This document shows positions 41,140 through 55,328 of a stretch of DNA of 64,000 nucleotides, one piece after another. The notes under the pieces were generated by a model. The model worked only from the letters and a program-made list of their open reading frames with translations. It searched no databases and was not told the origin of the DNA. The stretch is from Pedococcus badiiscoriae (GTDB lineage: Bacteria; Actinomycetota; Actinomycetes; Actinomycetales; Dermatophilaceae): positions 1,426,001 through 1,490,000 of the forward strand of contig NZ_JACCAB010000001.1 of the NCBI RefSeq assembly GCF_013408925.1. The letters run 5' to 3'. How positions within the stretch are numbered: the stretch's first letter is position 1; each line of letters begins with the position of its first letter. Both the position numbers and the translations under genes were made by a program.

Positions 41140-41259
41140 CTACTGGGGGGAGTCCGTGGCCTCGGCCCAGAGGTCCTTCTCGGCCTGCTGGGCCTTGAGC
41201 TTCCGCTGGATTGCCGTGGCACCGATGGCCGTCACGATGAGGAGCAGGAGCTTCTTCAT
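41140..41259 (-). CDS. DLW-39 family small protein
   Basis: A 39-residue protein too short for most gene finders: MKKLLLLIVTAIGATAIQ, then RKLKAQQAEKDLWAEA. The Asp-Leu-Trp triplet and length are the family name-giving features. One hydrophobic helix then a charged tail. It is conserved between tRNA-Ile/tRNA-Ala and gyrA in many Actinobacteria; function unknown. Confidence 0.92.
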   Translation of the reverse strand: MKKLLLLIVTAIGATAIQRKLKAQQAEKDLWAEATDSPQ

Positions 41260-41305
41260 GGGCCGTCGCCTTCCCTCGCTGAGCAACCGCGGGGATCGGG
41301 ATTGG

Positions 41306-41379
41306 TGGGCCTAACAGGACTTGAACCTGTGGCCTCTTCCTTATCAGGGAAGCGCTCTAACCGTCTGAGCTATAGGCCC
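41306..41379 (-). tRNA. tRNA-Ile, anticodon GAT
   Basis: 74 nt. Acceptor GGGCCTA/TAGGCCC, D arm with AGCTCAGACGGTTAGAGCG, anticodon stem CTTCC-CTGATAA-GGAAG (anticodon GAT), T arm ACAGGTTCAAGTCCTGT. It stands in the conserved gyrA-tRNA-Ile-tRNA-Ala order. Confidence 0.97.
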
Positions 41380-41498
41380 GTGAGCCCAATCTCCGCTGCG
41401 CCACGGGAGGTGGCGCGAGGCACGAGGTTACATCACCGGCATACGCACGACCAAAACGGTTCCCGTGCACCCGCCTCGACGGCCAGAGGCCATGCAAA

Positions 41499-41558
41499 AC
41501 GGCAGTTGCGTCGTCCCCCGCCCAGCAATAGATGGGCGGGGGACGACGCAACTGCCGT
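41499..41558 (-). terminator. Very strong intrinsic terminator of the gyr/DUF3566 transcript
   Basis: Perfect 26-bp inverted repeat (arm begins ACGGCAGTTGCGTCGTCCCC) with an 8-nt loop, about 30 bases after the DUF3566 stop. On the minus strand it is followed by TTTT. Confidence 0.9.
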
Positions 41559-41588
41559 GTCGCGAGCGAGGTGCGGAGCGAGGCCGGA

Positions 41589-42106
41589 TCAGTCGTCGGT
41601 CAGCGTGAGCTGGAGCCCGCCGACGAGGGCCGAGCAGATGTTGTAGAGGAACGCCCCGAGGGTCGACAGGGCGGTCATCAGGATGACGTCGATGACCCCG
41701 ATCACGATCGACAGGGACAGCACCCGGCCGAAACCGACGAAGTCCATGATGTTGAACGGGTTCTGCGCGTCGCTGATGATCGTCCCGACCAGGCGGTTGA
41801 CCTCGCTGAAGACCCCCATGCCGGACAGGATCATCCACAGGACCGCCACCATGACCACGCCGGCGATGCCGAGGGCGACCGAGATGAGGAACGACATCTT
41901 CATCGCCGACCAGGGGTCGACCCGCGAGACGGTCAGCTTGACGCGACGAGCTCGCGCGGCGGCCGCCGCGTTCTGGGCGCCCGGGGGACGACCCGGTGCA
42001 CCGGCCGGTCGCGAGCCGGCCGGGGTCGACCCCGCCTGGCCCGTGCTCACAGTGGGGGCGGAACCTCCCTGGGGGAGGGCCGACCTGCTGGTCTGGCCTG
42101 CCGTGC

Positions 42107-42110
<4 letters not shown>
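41589..42110 (-). CDS. DUF3566 membrane protein
   Basis: 173 residues. A disordered Gly/Pro/Ala N-terminus (1-52) precedes the DUF3566 domain, with [19 protein letters not shown], two TM helices (about 70-92 and 130-152), and [16 protein letters not shown]. Conserved directly after gyrA in Actinobacteria and inferred to act with the envelope or DNA gyrase region; function not known. It overlaps the gyrA stop by 4 bases. Confidence 0.92.
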
Positions 42111-44785
<2,675 letters not shown>

Positions 44786-44841
44786 GAATTCCCTTGTCCC
44801 TCAATGCAGTTCAACGATCTCGGGGTATGCCGCCCGCGTGC

Positions 44842-44855
44842 GTTCCACGTGAAAC
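44842..44855. promoter_or_regulatory. parS-like site with one mismatch between gyrB and gyrA
   Basis: GTTCCACGTGAAAC differs from the parS consensus GTTTCACGTGAAAC at one base. It lies in the 133-bp gyrB-gyrA gap, about 15 kb from the exact sites near parA. ParB may bind it weakly. Confidence 0.65.
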
Positions 44856-44918
44856 GTGCGCCGGCGGCATACGGCACGGCGGTCAGCTGTCGGTCAGATC
44901 TCGGTCAGGTGTCAAGGC

Positions 44919-47144
<2,226 letters not shown>

Positions 47145-47323
47145 TCATGGCACGCGACCAGACTGGAGACCAGCTGGTCGCGAATTCACCTCACAGTCTA
47201 CCTGTCGCCACCGTCAGATCTCACGTCAGGAGGCCCGGGAACGCGGATTTGGGACAAAAAACTGCCCTTTCACGGGTGGGGATACGCGGACCGCCCCCTG
47301 AGCGCCCGATTCTCGCGTTTCCG

Positions 47324-48787
47324 TCAGTCACCCAGGGTGCGCTGGAACAAGTCGCGCACCGGCTCCGGTATGCCGTGCTCCGGCAGCGTGATCTCCTCCC
47401 CATCCGGGGGGCACGCCACGTGGTACGTGAAGGCGTCCGGGACCGCCCGGTCGGGCGGGGACGCGGCCAGCTCGCGCAGGCGGTCGTCGGCCAGCAGTGA
47501 GCGCCATCCCTGCGCGTCCTCGTCGGGCAGGTCATCGAGGGCAACTGTGCGCGCCCTGCGCAACCCGGCCAGGCCACCCGTCCGCCGGACCTGCACCTGC
47601 GTCGCGGTGGGGGCCGAGCTCCCCGCGGGGGCGTCGCCGGCCGACCCCACGCCGCCCCCCACACCTCCGCCGGGGGCGTTCCCCGCCACCTGGCCAGCAG
47701 CGAGCACGCCGACCCGCTCCCACGCGGCCTGGATCGCCCCCGCCTGGGGTGAGCCAACGGCATACTGGCTCTCGGCGGCGGCCACGGTCAGCCGCGCGAA
47801 CGCCGCGAAGTCGGCGGTGGCGGGCAGCCGGCCACCCGTGAGCACGTCGAACCAGACCTGTCCTGCGCCCTCCCAGGCGTTGCCGCCGATCGCGGTCGCG
47901 GCCAGGTAGAAGGCGTGGTTGGGGATGCCCGAGTTGAGGTGCACGCCGCCGTTGTCGTCGGTGGTCTGGACGTAGTCGGCCATCCTCGCGGGCTGCGGGT
48001 CCTTGCCGAGCTGGGGGTCGTCGTAGGCGGTGCCGGGGGCCTTCATCGAGCGCAGGGCCACGCCCTTGACCTGCGCGTTGAACAGTCCGGCGCCGATCAG
48101 CCAGTCCGCGTCGGCGGCCGACTGGCCGAGCGTGCGCTGCTTGACCAGTGACCCGAAGACGTCGGACAGGCTCTCGTTGAGCGCGCCGGACTGCCCCGAG
48201 TACTGCAGGGCGGCGGTGTGCTCGGTCACCCCGTGGGTGAGCTCGTGCCCGATCACGTCGAGGGCGATGGTGAAGCGGTTGAACACCGTGCCGTCGCCAT
48301 CACCGAAGACCATCTGGGTGCCGTCCCAGAAGGCGTTGTCGTAGCCGGTGCCGTAGTGCACGGAGCCGAGCAGTGGCAGGCCCCGGCCGTCGAGGGAGTC
48401 CCGGCCGTACACCTGGTCGAACAGGCTCCAGGTGTGCCCGAACCCGTCATAGGCCTCGTCGGCAGCCGGGTCGCCGGTGGCCGGCTGGCCCTCGGTGCGG
48501 ACGGTCGTGCCGGGCGTGGTCTGAGTGCCGTGGGCGTCCGCGATGGTGCGCTGGGGTCCGGTGCCGTCGTCGGCGTGCGGCGCCCGGATCCCGCCCTGGT
48601 GCTCCACCGGGTGGTCGGTCGTCGAGGAGGTGCGGGGCGCGGTCGCCGAGCGGTGGCTGCGCAGGGACCGGTCGCGTTCCAGCGATCGCCGCGCGCACTC
48701 CGCGACGGCCTCGTCGCGGTGACCGGTCAACGCCGCCAACAGGTAGGGCGGGACGATCCCGCAGGGGTGGCTCGGGCGATCGGTCAT
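47324..48787 (-). CDS. Protealysin-like M4 metallopeptidase with C-terminal emfourin-like inhibitor domain
   Basis: 487 residues without a signal peptide. The short pro-region has the PLP motif CGIVPPYLL. The catalytic domain has VIGHELTHGVTEH (HELTH 181-185) and the third zinc ligand in NESLSDVFG (204-212), with HLNSGIPNHAFYLAA later. After a Gly/Ala linker (about 370-395), the last 95 residues (TQVQVRRTGGLAGLRRARTV, ALDDL, FTYHVACPPDGEEITLPE) match the emfourin pattern, a protein inhibitor of protealysin normally encoded separately. Cytosolic location is inferred. Confidence 0.85.
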   Translation of the reverse strand: MTDRPSHPCGIVPPYLLAALTGHRDEAVAECARRSLERDRSLRSHRSATAPRTSSTTDHPVEHQGGIRAPHADDGTGPQRTIADAHGTQTTPGTTVRTEGQPATGDPAADEAYDGFGHTWSLFDQVYGRDSLDGRGLPLLGSVHYGTGYDNAFWDGTQMVFGDGDGTVFNRFTIALDVIGHELTHGVTEHTAALQYSGQSGALNESLSDVFGSLVKQRTLGQSAADADWLIGAGLFNAQVKGVALRSMKAPGTAYDDPQLGKDPQPARMADYVQTTDDNGGVHLNSGIPNHAFYLAATAIGGNAWEGAGQVWFDVLTGGRLPATADFAAFARLTVAAAESQYAVGSPQAGAIQAAWERVGVLAAGQVAGNAPGGGVGGGVGSAGDAPAGSSAPTATQVQVRRTGGLAGLRRARTVALDDLPDEDAQGWRSLLADDRLRELAASPPDRAVPDAFTYHVACPPDGEEITLPEHGIPEPVRDLFQRTLGD

Positions 48788-48839
48788 GGCTTCATCGTGC
48801 GCCGGGGGACCGACACCCGCATCCCGTGACAGGTCCGGA

Positions 48840-49943
48840 TCAGAACTCGATGACCTGCCTGACTGCCCGTCCAGCGGCCAGCTCGTCCATCGCGTGGTTC
48901 ACGTCGTCGAGCCCGATCCGCGCAGACACCAGCGCCTCGACCGGGAGCCGGCCCTCACGCCACCACTGGGCGAGCACCGGGATGTCGCGCGACGGCACGG
49001 CCGAGCCGAGGTAGCTCCCCATCACCGTCGTGGCCCGGGCGACCAGGGCCAGCGGCGAGATGCTCGCCCGGGCGTCGGGGTGGGGCAGACCGACCGTCAC
49101 CATCCGTCCCCCCGGCGCGGTCGCCGCGAGCGCCGCCTCGAAGGCCGGGACCACCCCGGCGGCCTCGACCACCACGTCCGCCGTGGTCCCATCGCCGGCG
49201 AGCTCCTCCGGGCTGAGCGCCCGGCTCGCCCCGAGCGCGAGGGCCTGCTCGCGCTTGGCTGCGACCGCGTCGACGGCCACGACCTCACCGGCGCCGATCG
49301 CGACGGCGGTGAGCACCGCGGCCATCCCGACGCCGCCGAGCCCCACCACCAGGACCCGCTGCCCGGGCGACGGGGGAGCCGCGTTGAGCAGGGCTCCGCC
49401 ACCGGTGAGCACGGCGCACCCGAGCACCGCTGCCACCGCGGGCGGCACGTCGTCGCCGACAGCCACCACGGAGCGCGTGTCCACGACCGCGTGCGTCGCG
49501 AACGCCGACACCCCGAGGTGGTGGTGCACGGGTATGCCGCGGCGGGACAACCGTCGCCCGCCCCCGAGCAGCTCGCCCGCGTTGTTGCTCGCCGAGCCCG
49601 GACCACACGGCATACGCCCGTCGGTGCCGCAGCCGGCGCACTCGCCACACCGGGGAAGGAAGGTCATCACCACCCGCTGGCCCACCGCGAGGTCGGTGAC
49701 GCCCGGGCCGAGCCGTTCGACGCGACCGGAGGCCTCGTGGCCGAGCAGCATCGGCACCGGCCGCGCGCGGTTGCCGTCGACGACCGAGAGGTCGGAGTGG
49801 CAGACGCCGGCTGCCTCGATCCGCACCAGCACCTCACCGGCCTCGGGCGCGGCCAGGTCGAGCGGGCCGACGGTGAGGGGCCGGCTTCGACCGAAGGGAG
49901 CGTCGCGCCCGACCTCCTCGAGGACCGCCCCGACGATCTCCAT
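48840..49943 (-). CDS. Zinc-dependent alcohol dehydrogenase family protein
   Basis: 367 residues. GHEASGRVERLGPGV is the medium-chain dehydrogenase signature. The catalytic zinc site is Cys in AGVCHSDLS, with His in GHE. The structural zinc Cys cluster is CGECAGCGTDGRMPCG. The nucleotide-binding Rossmann motif is VVGLGGVGMAAV. Closest in style to NAD-dependent class III/mycothiol-linked alcohol dehydrogenases. The ATG overlaps the thioesterase stop (TGATG). Confidence 0.9.
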   Translation of the reverse strand: MEIVGAVLEEVGRDAPFGRSRPLTVGPLDLAAPEAGEVLVRIEAAGVCHSDLSVVDGNRARPVPMLLGHEASGRVERLGPGVTDLAVGQRVVMTFLPRCGECAGCGTDGRMPCGPGSASNNAGELLGGGRRLSRRGIPVHHHLGVSAFATHAVVDTRSVVAVGDDVPPAVAAVLGCAVLTGGGALLNAAPPSPGQRVLVVGLGGVGMAAVLTAVAIGAGEVVAVDAVAAKREQALALGASRALSPEELAGDGTTADVVVEAAGVVPAFEAALAATAPGGRMVTVGLPHPDARASISPLALVARATTVMGSYLGSAVPSRDIPVLAQWWREGRLPVEALVSARIGLDDVNHAMDELAAGRAVRQVIEF

Positions 49944-50389
49944 CAGCGCGCCGCCACGGCCTGCTCGAGCAACTCTCGCACCGTGGCCGGCATCGGCACG
50001 GAGGCACGCGAGTCGCGGTCGATGTACACGTGCACCCAGTGGCCCAGCGCCGCGAGCTCGGCGCTCTGCGCGTCGAAGAGCCCGAGGGAGTAGGTGATGC
50101 TGCTGCGCCCCAGCCGCTCCACCCGGACCGCGACGTCGAGGGGACGCGGGTACTCCAGCTCGCGGAAGAACCGGCAGCCGGACTCCGCGACGACCCCGAG
50201 CTCGGGCGAGGCCATCACGTCGAACTCGGCCCCGGTGACCAGCCACCCGTTGATCGCCGAGTCGAACAGCTCGTAGTAGACGGCGTTGTTGAGGTGGCCG
50301 TACATGTCGTTGTCCGACCAGCGGGTCGTGACCCGCACGACGTGGTCGAAGTGGTCGCGCGTGAGGTTTCGGTCGGCGTCGGCCGTCAT
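49943..50389 (-). CDS. 4-hydroxybenzoyl-CoA thioesterase-type hotdog protein
   Basis: 148 residues. Hotdog-fold motif VRVTTRWSDNDMYGHLNNAVYYELFDSA, with the catalytic Asp, as in YbgC/4HBT acyl-CoA thioesterases. Coupled to the dehydrogenase that follows. Substrate is unknown. Confidence 0.92.
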   Translation of the reverse strand: MTADADRNLTRDHFDHVVRVTTRWSDNDMYGHLNNAVYYELFDSAINGWLVTGAEFDVMASPELGVVAESGCRFFRELEYPRPLDVAVRVERLGRSSITYSLGLFDAQSAELAALGHWVHVYIDRDSRASVPMPATVRELLEQAVAAR

Positions 50390-50444
50390 ACCTCGATCCT
50401 AGGGAGCGACCGGAGGGTCACGCTCGCGACCGGCACCGGCCGGG

Positions 50445-51032
50445 TCAGCCGTAGGTGTCGCGCGGACCGGGACCGGTGGAGCGCCGTGGACCCTTGGACC
50501 ACGACGGCGCGCTGGGGCCGACGATCTTCAGGGCCGTCACAGTGTCCTTGCCGACCTCCCCCTCCAGCCTGGACATGATGGATGACTCCAGGAGCTTGAG
50601 CTGGGTGGCCCAGGCGGTCGAGTCGGCGCGGACCGTGAGGACCCCGAACTCGAACGTCACCGGCGTGCAGTGCTGGGCGACCTCTTCCCCGACGATGGCC
50701 GGCCACCGGCCCATCACCGAGCCGACGGCCACGTCGACCTTCCAGCCGCGGTCCGCCATCAGCCGGTCCATCTGGTCGCCGAGCAGCAGCGGGTCGCGAC
50801 GGTCGGCCTTGGAGCCCGGCGTCTGGACGCCGATCTGCCGCCGCCGCATGGGCTTGAGTCCCGGTCGCAGCCCTTTCTCACGGGCGGCCGCGCGGGCTCG
50901 CGCCAGTGCGGCCTCCGCGGCGTCATCGACCAGGGCCGTCGGGTCCGGTCCACCTGCGGACTGGTCGACGCCCACCTGGTCGACGCCCGCCTCCGGCTCC
51001 AGTGCCCCCTGCCGCTCCGTCTGGTCACTCAC
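50445..51032 (-). CDS. DUF721 family protein (DciA-like) after recF
   Basis: 195 residues. A charged N-terminus precedes the DUF721 fold, with [46 protein letters not shown]721 proteins of actinobacteria stand between recF and gyrB and are related to DciA, a helicase loader. That role is inferred here. It overlaps recF by 8 bases. Confidence 0.92.
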   Translation of the reverse strand: MSDQTERQGALEPEAGVDQVGVDQSAGGPDPTALVDDAAEAALARARAAAREKGLRPGLKPMRRRQIGVQTPGSKADRRDPLLLGDQMDRLMADRGWKVDVAVGSVMGRWPAIVGEEVAQHCTPVTFEFGVLTVRADSTAWATQLKLLESSIMSRLEGEVGKDTVTALKIVGPSAPSWSKGPRRSTGPGPRDTYG

Positions 51033-52227
51033 GACGGGCCACCTCTCCCAGGGTCACCGCGAAGGTCTGGCCCACCAGGCTCCGGGGCACGTCGGCGTCC
51101 ACGGCCGCGGTGATGAGCACCTGCTCGCAGTCCGCCACCATAGCCGCGAGCCGCTCGCGTCGGCCGGTGTCGAGCTCGGCGAACACGTCGTCGAGGATGA
51201 GCACCGGGTCCTCACCGAGGTCGTGTCGCAGCAGCTGGTATGCCGCGAGCTTGAGTCCCAGCGCGAAGGACCAGCTCTCGCCGTGGCTGGCGTAGCCCTT
51301 GGCCGGCAGGTCGCCGAGCGACAGCACGAGGTCGTCACGGTGGGGGCCTGCGAGGGAGATGCCCCGCTCGATCTCCTTGTCCCGCGCCTCGTCGAGGGTC
51401 GCCAGGAGCTCGGCCCGCAGCGCGTCGATCTCGGGCACCTCGCCGGCGGCCAGCGACGCCGCGGCCGCCTCGCGCAGGGAGCTCTTGTAGGACACCCGGG
51501 CGTCGGACTGGCCGGCGCTCACCTCGTCGTAGGCCTTGGCCAGGTAGGGACCGAGGTCGCGCAGCAGCCGGAGCCGGGCGTAGAGCAGCTGGGAGCCGAC
51601 GGTGCTGAGGTGGTCGTTCCAGATGTCGAGGGTGTGCAGGGCCGAGGCGCGGGCGTCGTCGCCGGGTTCGTCGCCGGTTCGCGAGGGGGGCCTGCGCCGG
51701 GACCCCTTGCGCAGCAGTGGTTGCGCGGACTTGAGCAGCGCGTTGCGTTGTCTGAGGATCTTGTCGTAGTCGCTGCGCACCGCGGCCCAGCGCGGCTGGC
51801 GGGCGACGAGCAGGTCGTCGAGGAAGCGACGGCGCTCCGACGGGTCACCCTTGACCAGGGCGAGGTCCTCCGGGGCGAAGAGGACCGTGCGCAACGTGCC
51901 CAGGACCTCGCGTGGTCGCGACACCGGGGAGCGTCCGAGTCGCGCCCGGTTGGCCCTGCCCGGATTGAGCTCCAGCTCGAGCATGGTCTCGCGGCCGCCG
52001 CGCACCACGGCCCCGCGGATCACCGCCTGCTCGGCACCGAAGCGCACCAGCGGCTGGTCGGTGGCCACCCGGTGGCTCGACAGCGTGGCGAGGTACCCGA
52101 TGGCCTCGACGAGGTTGGTCTTGCCCTGACCGTTCAGTCCCACGAGGGTCGTAACGCCGGGCTCCAGGGGGAGCTCCGCCGCGGTGTAGCTGCGGAAGTC
52201 GGCGACGGTCAGGTGGCGGACGTGCAT
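51025..52227 (-). CDS. recF: DNA replication and repair protein RecF
   Basis: 400 residues from [14 protein letters not shown]. Walker A is [10 protein letters not shown]; signature [10 protein letters not shown] and Walker [12 protein letters not shown] are near the C-terminus. It loads RecA at gapped DNA with RecOR. The start was chosen at the family-typical residue, though an in-frame extension of 51 codons exists. Downstream gene overlaps. Confidence 0.96.
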   Translation of the reverse strand: MHVRHLTVADFRSYTAAELPLEPGVTTLVGLNGQGKTNLVEAIGYLATLSSHRVATDQPLVRFGAEQAVIRGAVVRGGRETMLELELNPGRANRARLGRSPVSRPREVLGTLRTVLFAPEDLALVKGDPSERRRFLDDLLVARQPRWAAVRSDYDKILRQRNALLKSAQPLLRKGSRRRPPSRTGDEPGDDARASALHTLDIWNDHLSTVGSQLLYARLRLLRDLGPYLAKAYDEVSAGQSDARVSYKSSLREAAAASLAAGEVPEIDALRAELLATLDEARDKEIERGISLAGPHRDDLVLSLGDLPAKGYASHGESWSFALGLKLAAYQLLRHDLGEDPVLILDDVFAELDTGRRERLAAMVADCEQVLITAAVDADVPRSLVGQTFAVTLGEVARRE

Positions 52228-52279
52228 GGTCGCCCGATCGGGTGCTCGAGGGATCGGCCGCTGGGCGCGGGGCGCTGGG

Positions 52280-53350
52280 TCAGCTGGACTTCTTGGCGGC
52301 GCGCTTGGTGGTGGACCCGGTGCCGGAGGACGGGCCGGCACTGGCTGCCTTGCGTCCCTTGGCAGCCGCCTTGGCCGCACTCTTGGTCGGCTTCTCCTTC
52401 GTGGCAGCCTTGGCCGCGACGGCCTTCTCGTGCTTCGGCGCCCCTTCGGCGCGCAGCTTCTCGCCCTCGGCGACGGACATCACCTGGTGCCCACCGAACC
52501 CGCCGCGCAGCGCCGCCACGGCCTGCATGGTGGGGGACTCCTGCTGGCGGGAGGCGAACCGGGCGAACAGCGACGCGGAGATGACCGGCATGGGGACGGA
52601 GTTGGCGATCGCCTCCTCGACGGTCCACCGGCCCTCGCCCGAGTCGACGGTGTAGCCCGAGACGTCCTCGAGGTGCGGGTTCTTCTCCAGGGCGGCGACC
52701 AGCAGGTCGAGCAGCCACGACCGGACGACGGTGCCGCGGGTCCAGGCCTTGAAGGCCCCCGGGACGTCGGTCACGATGTCCTTGGCCTCGAGCAGCTCGT
52801 AGCCCTCCGCGTACGCCGCCATCAGGCCGTACTCGATGCCGTTGTGCACCATCTTCGTGTAGTGCCCCGCGCCGACCTTGCCGGCGTGGACGAAGCCCTC
52901 CTCGCGCGGACCCTCGGGGCGCAGCGCGTCGAAGATCGGCATCGCCTTGCGCACGTTGGCCGCCGAACCGCCGACCATCAGGCCGTAGCCGTTCTCCAGG
53001 CCCCAGATGCCACCGCTGACGCCGCAGTCGAGGTAGCCGACGCCCTCGGCCTTCAAGAGCTTCTCGTTCTCGAAGTCGTCGGTGAACCGGCTGTTGCCGC
53101 CGTCGATGACCATGTCGCCCTTGTCGAGCAGCTTCGCGAGCTGGGTGACCGTGTCCCGCGTCGGGGCGCCGGACGGCACCATGACCCACACGGTCCGGGG
53201 GGCGTCGAGCGCCTTCACCAGGGCAGCCATCGACTTCACGTCCGACACCGCGGGGTTACGGTCGAAGCCGACCACCTCGTGCCCCGCGCGGCGCAGCCGC
53301 TCGCGCATGTTGCCGCCCATCTTGCCGAGACCGATCAGACCGAGCTGCAT
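52280..53350 (-). CDS. gnd: 6-phosphogluconate dehydrogenase, decarboxylating (short Gnd type)
   Basis: 356 residues. N-terminal NAD(P)-binding [25 protein letters not shown], and catalytic [19 protein letters not shown]. It is the shorter NAD-type 6PGDH class (about 300 residues) extended by a 55-residue Lys/Ala-rich tail like a histone-H1 tail, which is unusual. It stands in the conserved dnaN-gnd-recF order of actinobacteria. Confidence 0.94.
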   Translation of the reverse strand: MQLGLIGLGKMGGNMRERLRRAGHEVVGFDRNPAVSDVKSMAALVKALDAPRTVWVMVPSGAPTRDTVTQLAKLLDKGDMVIDGGNSRFTDDFENEKLLKAEGVGYLDCGVSGGIWGLENGYGLMVGGSAANVRKAMPIFDALRPEGPREEGFVHAGKVGAGHYTKMVHNGIEYGLMAAYAEGYELLEAKDIVTDVPGAFKAWTRGTVVRSWLLDLLVAALEKNPHLEDVSGYTVDSGEGRWTVEEAIANSVPMPVISASLFARFASRQQESPTMQAVAALRGGFGGHQVMSVAEGEKLRAEGAPKHEKAVAAKAATKEKPTKSAAKAAAKGRKAASAGPSSGTGSTTKRAAKKSS

Positions 53351-53460
53351 GGAACGACGCCCTTTCGAATGGGTGGAGCGTGTGGGTGGTGCGGTGTGCC
53401 GCGAAGCCGGCTACGCGGCATACCCCGTGGTGCGCGTGCTCAGGCTACGCCCGGGGGTGG

Positions 53461-54594
53461 TCAGCTCGCGAAGCGAACAGGCATCAGCACGTAGCGGTAG
53501 GAGGTGTCGGCCTCGCCGTCCAGCTCGTCCTGGCCGGACAGCACCGCCGGGCGCGAGGGCTGGGTGAAGGAGAACCGCGAGTAGTCGGTGCCGACCGCGC
53601 CGAGGCCGTCGAGCAGGAACTGCGGGTTGAACGCGATCTCGAGCTCGGGCCCGGTCAGGGTCGACTCGACCGCCTCGGACGCCTGGGCGTCGTCACCGGT
53701 GCCGGCCTCGATCGCGACCTGGCCGTCGGTGAACTTCAACCGGACCGGGGTGTTGCGCTCTGCCACGAGGGCGACGCGCTTCACGGCCTCGGTGAGCTCG
53801 GAAGTCTTGAGGACCGCCTCGGTGTCGACGGTGGTGGGGAAGATCGAGGTGACCTTGGGGTACTCGCCGTCGAGCAGTCGGGTGGTGGTGCGGCGCTGCC
53901 CGGCCTCGAAGCCGACCAGCCCGTCGCCACCGGCCGAGGATCCGAGGGCGACCTCGATCGACCCTGAGGCGCCGAGGGCCTTGGCCGTCTCGGACAACGT
54001 GCGCGCCGGGACGAGCGCGAGGTGGCTGGCGTCGGTGGCCTCGGGGTTCCAGGTGAGCTCGCGCATGGCCAACCGGTAGCGGTCCGTCGCGAGCAGGGTC
54101 ATCTTGTCGCCGTCGATCTCGACCCGCACGCCCGTGAGAATCGGCAGGGTGTCGCCGCGGTCGGCCGCGATGGCGACCTGGGCGACGGCCTGGGTGAACA
54201 CGTCACCGGCGATGGTCCCGCTGGCCGTGGGGGAGGTCGGCAGGGTCGGGTAGTCGTCCGCCGGCATCTGCATCAGGCTGAAGCGCGAGGAGCCGCACAC
54301 CACGGAGACCTTGGATCCCTCGGTGGCGATGTCGACCGGCTTGCCGGGCAGGTTGCGCGAGATGTCGGCCAGCAACCGGCCCAGGACGAGCACCGTGCCG
54401 CCCTCGGCGACCTCGGCAGCGACGGTGATCTTGGCCGAGACCTCGTAGTCGAAGGCCGAGAGGGTCAGGGTGCCCTCGTCGTTCGCCTCGATGAGGACAC
54501 CCGCCAGGACCGGGACCGGGGGGCGGGCCGGGAGGCCGCGGGCCACCCAGGTCACGGCGTCGGCGAGGACTTCACGTTCGACCCGGAACTTCAC
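53461..54594 (-). CDS. dnaN: DNA polymerase III sliding clamp (beta subunit)
   Basis: 377 residues. Starts MKFRVEREVLADAVTWVARGLP and ends YVLMPVRFAS, the usual clamp termini. Three clamp domains are readable. It stands directly after the origin region in the dnaA-oriC-dnaN order. Confidence 0.97.
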   Translation of the reverse strand: MKFRVEREVLADAVTWVARGLPARPPVPVLAGVLIEANDEGTLTLSAFDYEVSAKITVAAEVAEGGTVLVLGRLLADISRNLPGKPVDIATEGSKVSVVCGSSRFSLMQMPADDYPTLPTSPTASGTIAGDVFTQAVAQVAIAADRGDTLPILTGVRVEIDGDKMTLLATDRYRLAMRELTWNPEATDASHLALVPARTLSETAKALGASGSIEVALGSSAGGDGLVGFEAGQRRTTTRLLDGEYPKVTSIFPTTVDTEAVLKTSELTEAVKRVALVAERNTPVRLKFTDGQVAIEAGTGDDAQASEAVESTLTGPELEIAFNPQFLLDGLGAVGTDYSRFSFTQPSRPAVLSGQDELDGEADTSYRYVLMPVRFAS

Positions 54595-55328
54595 CGTGAC
54601 TACCTGCCCTTCGCACGCGGCCCCGCCGCCGAAACTTCAAGAATGTGACTCACGAATGTGACTGCGCACTGACCCTAGTGCTCAGGGTGCACTCGGCCAA
54701 CCCGGATGGGTCAATCCGGGTCGCTGATCGTCGCTGCGTTTTGTTCTTGTCATTCGTGGGTCTGGAGCTGGTGCTCGTCAGGGTTGGTACTCGGGGCTGG
54801 ATCGCTGAGTGGAGATGGGTAGTCGTTGTCATAGGGGGTGTGGATCCTGTGGACGACGCGCATCGGTGCAGGTCACGGCGGCGCGTCCGGTGTGTATGCC
54901 GGGTGGACAACGCAGCGGACAACCTGGTGCGGGCTGTGGAGACGCCGACGCCGCCCACACCCTCTCCACACGGCATACCCCGTTGTCCACAGGCAGGGCG
55001 GACCTCGTGCACGGGTTGTCCACTGTTTGTCCACAGCCCTGGTTGCCGACGGCGAACGGGCGGGGAACGGAAATCAGCCGTTCGGTGGATGGCGGGACGG
55101 ACAGTCCACATACCCACAGAGTTGTCCACAGGTGTGGACCATGGGCCAGGTTCCCGAAATGTCCGGATGTGGGGCGCGATCCACGCTCGGCTGAGCACGA
55201 GATGCGCGAAGGTCGCGCGGAGGTGAACAGGCCCGCACACCTGTGCACAAGCCTGTGGAGAACCCGTCGGCGGGTGGGGAGATCTCGGTGGATCCGGCCT
55301 GGATCGGCCCCGAGTCGGGCGGAAGATG
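54595..55328. other. Chromosomal replication origin (oriC) between dnaN and dnaA
   Basis: 734 bp without a gene and rich in DnaA boxes. Exact TTGTCCACA occurs at 54983-54991, 55027-55035 and 55122-55130. Close variants are at 55016-55024 (TTGTCCACT), 55102-55110 (CAGTCCACA), 54848-54856 and 54902-54910 (reverse) and 55242-55250 (TTGTGCACA, reverse). No long AT-rich unwinding element stands out; the stretch at 54725-54760 is the least GC-rich. Confidence 0.92.
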
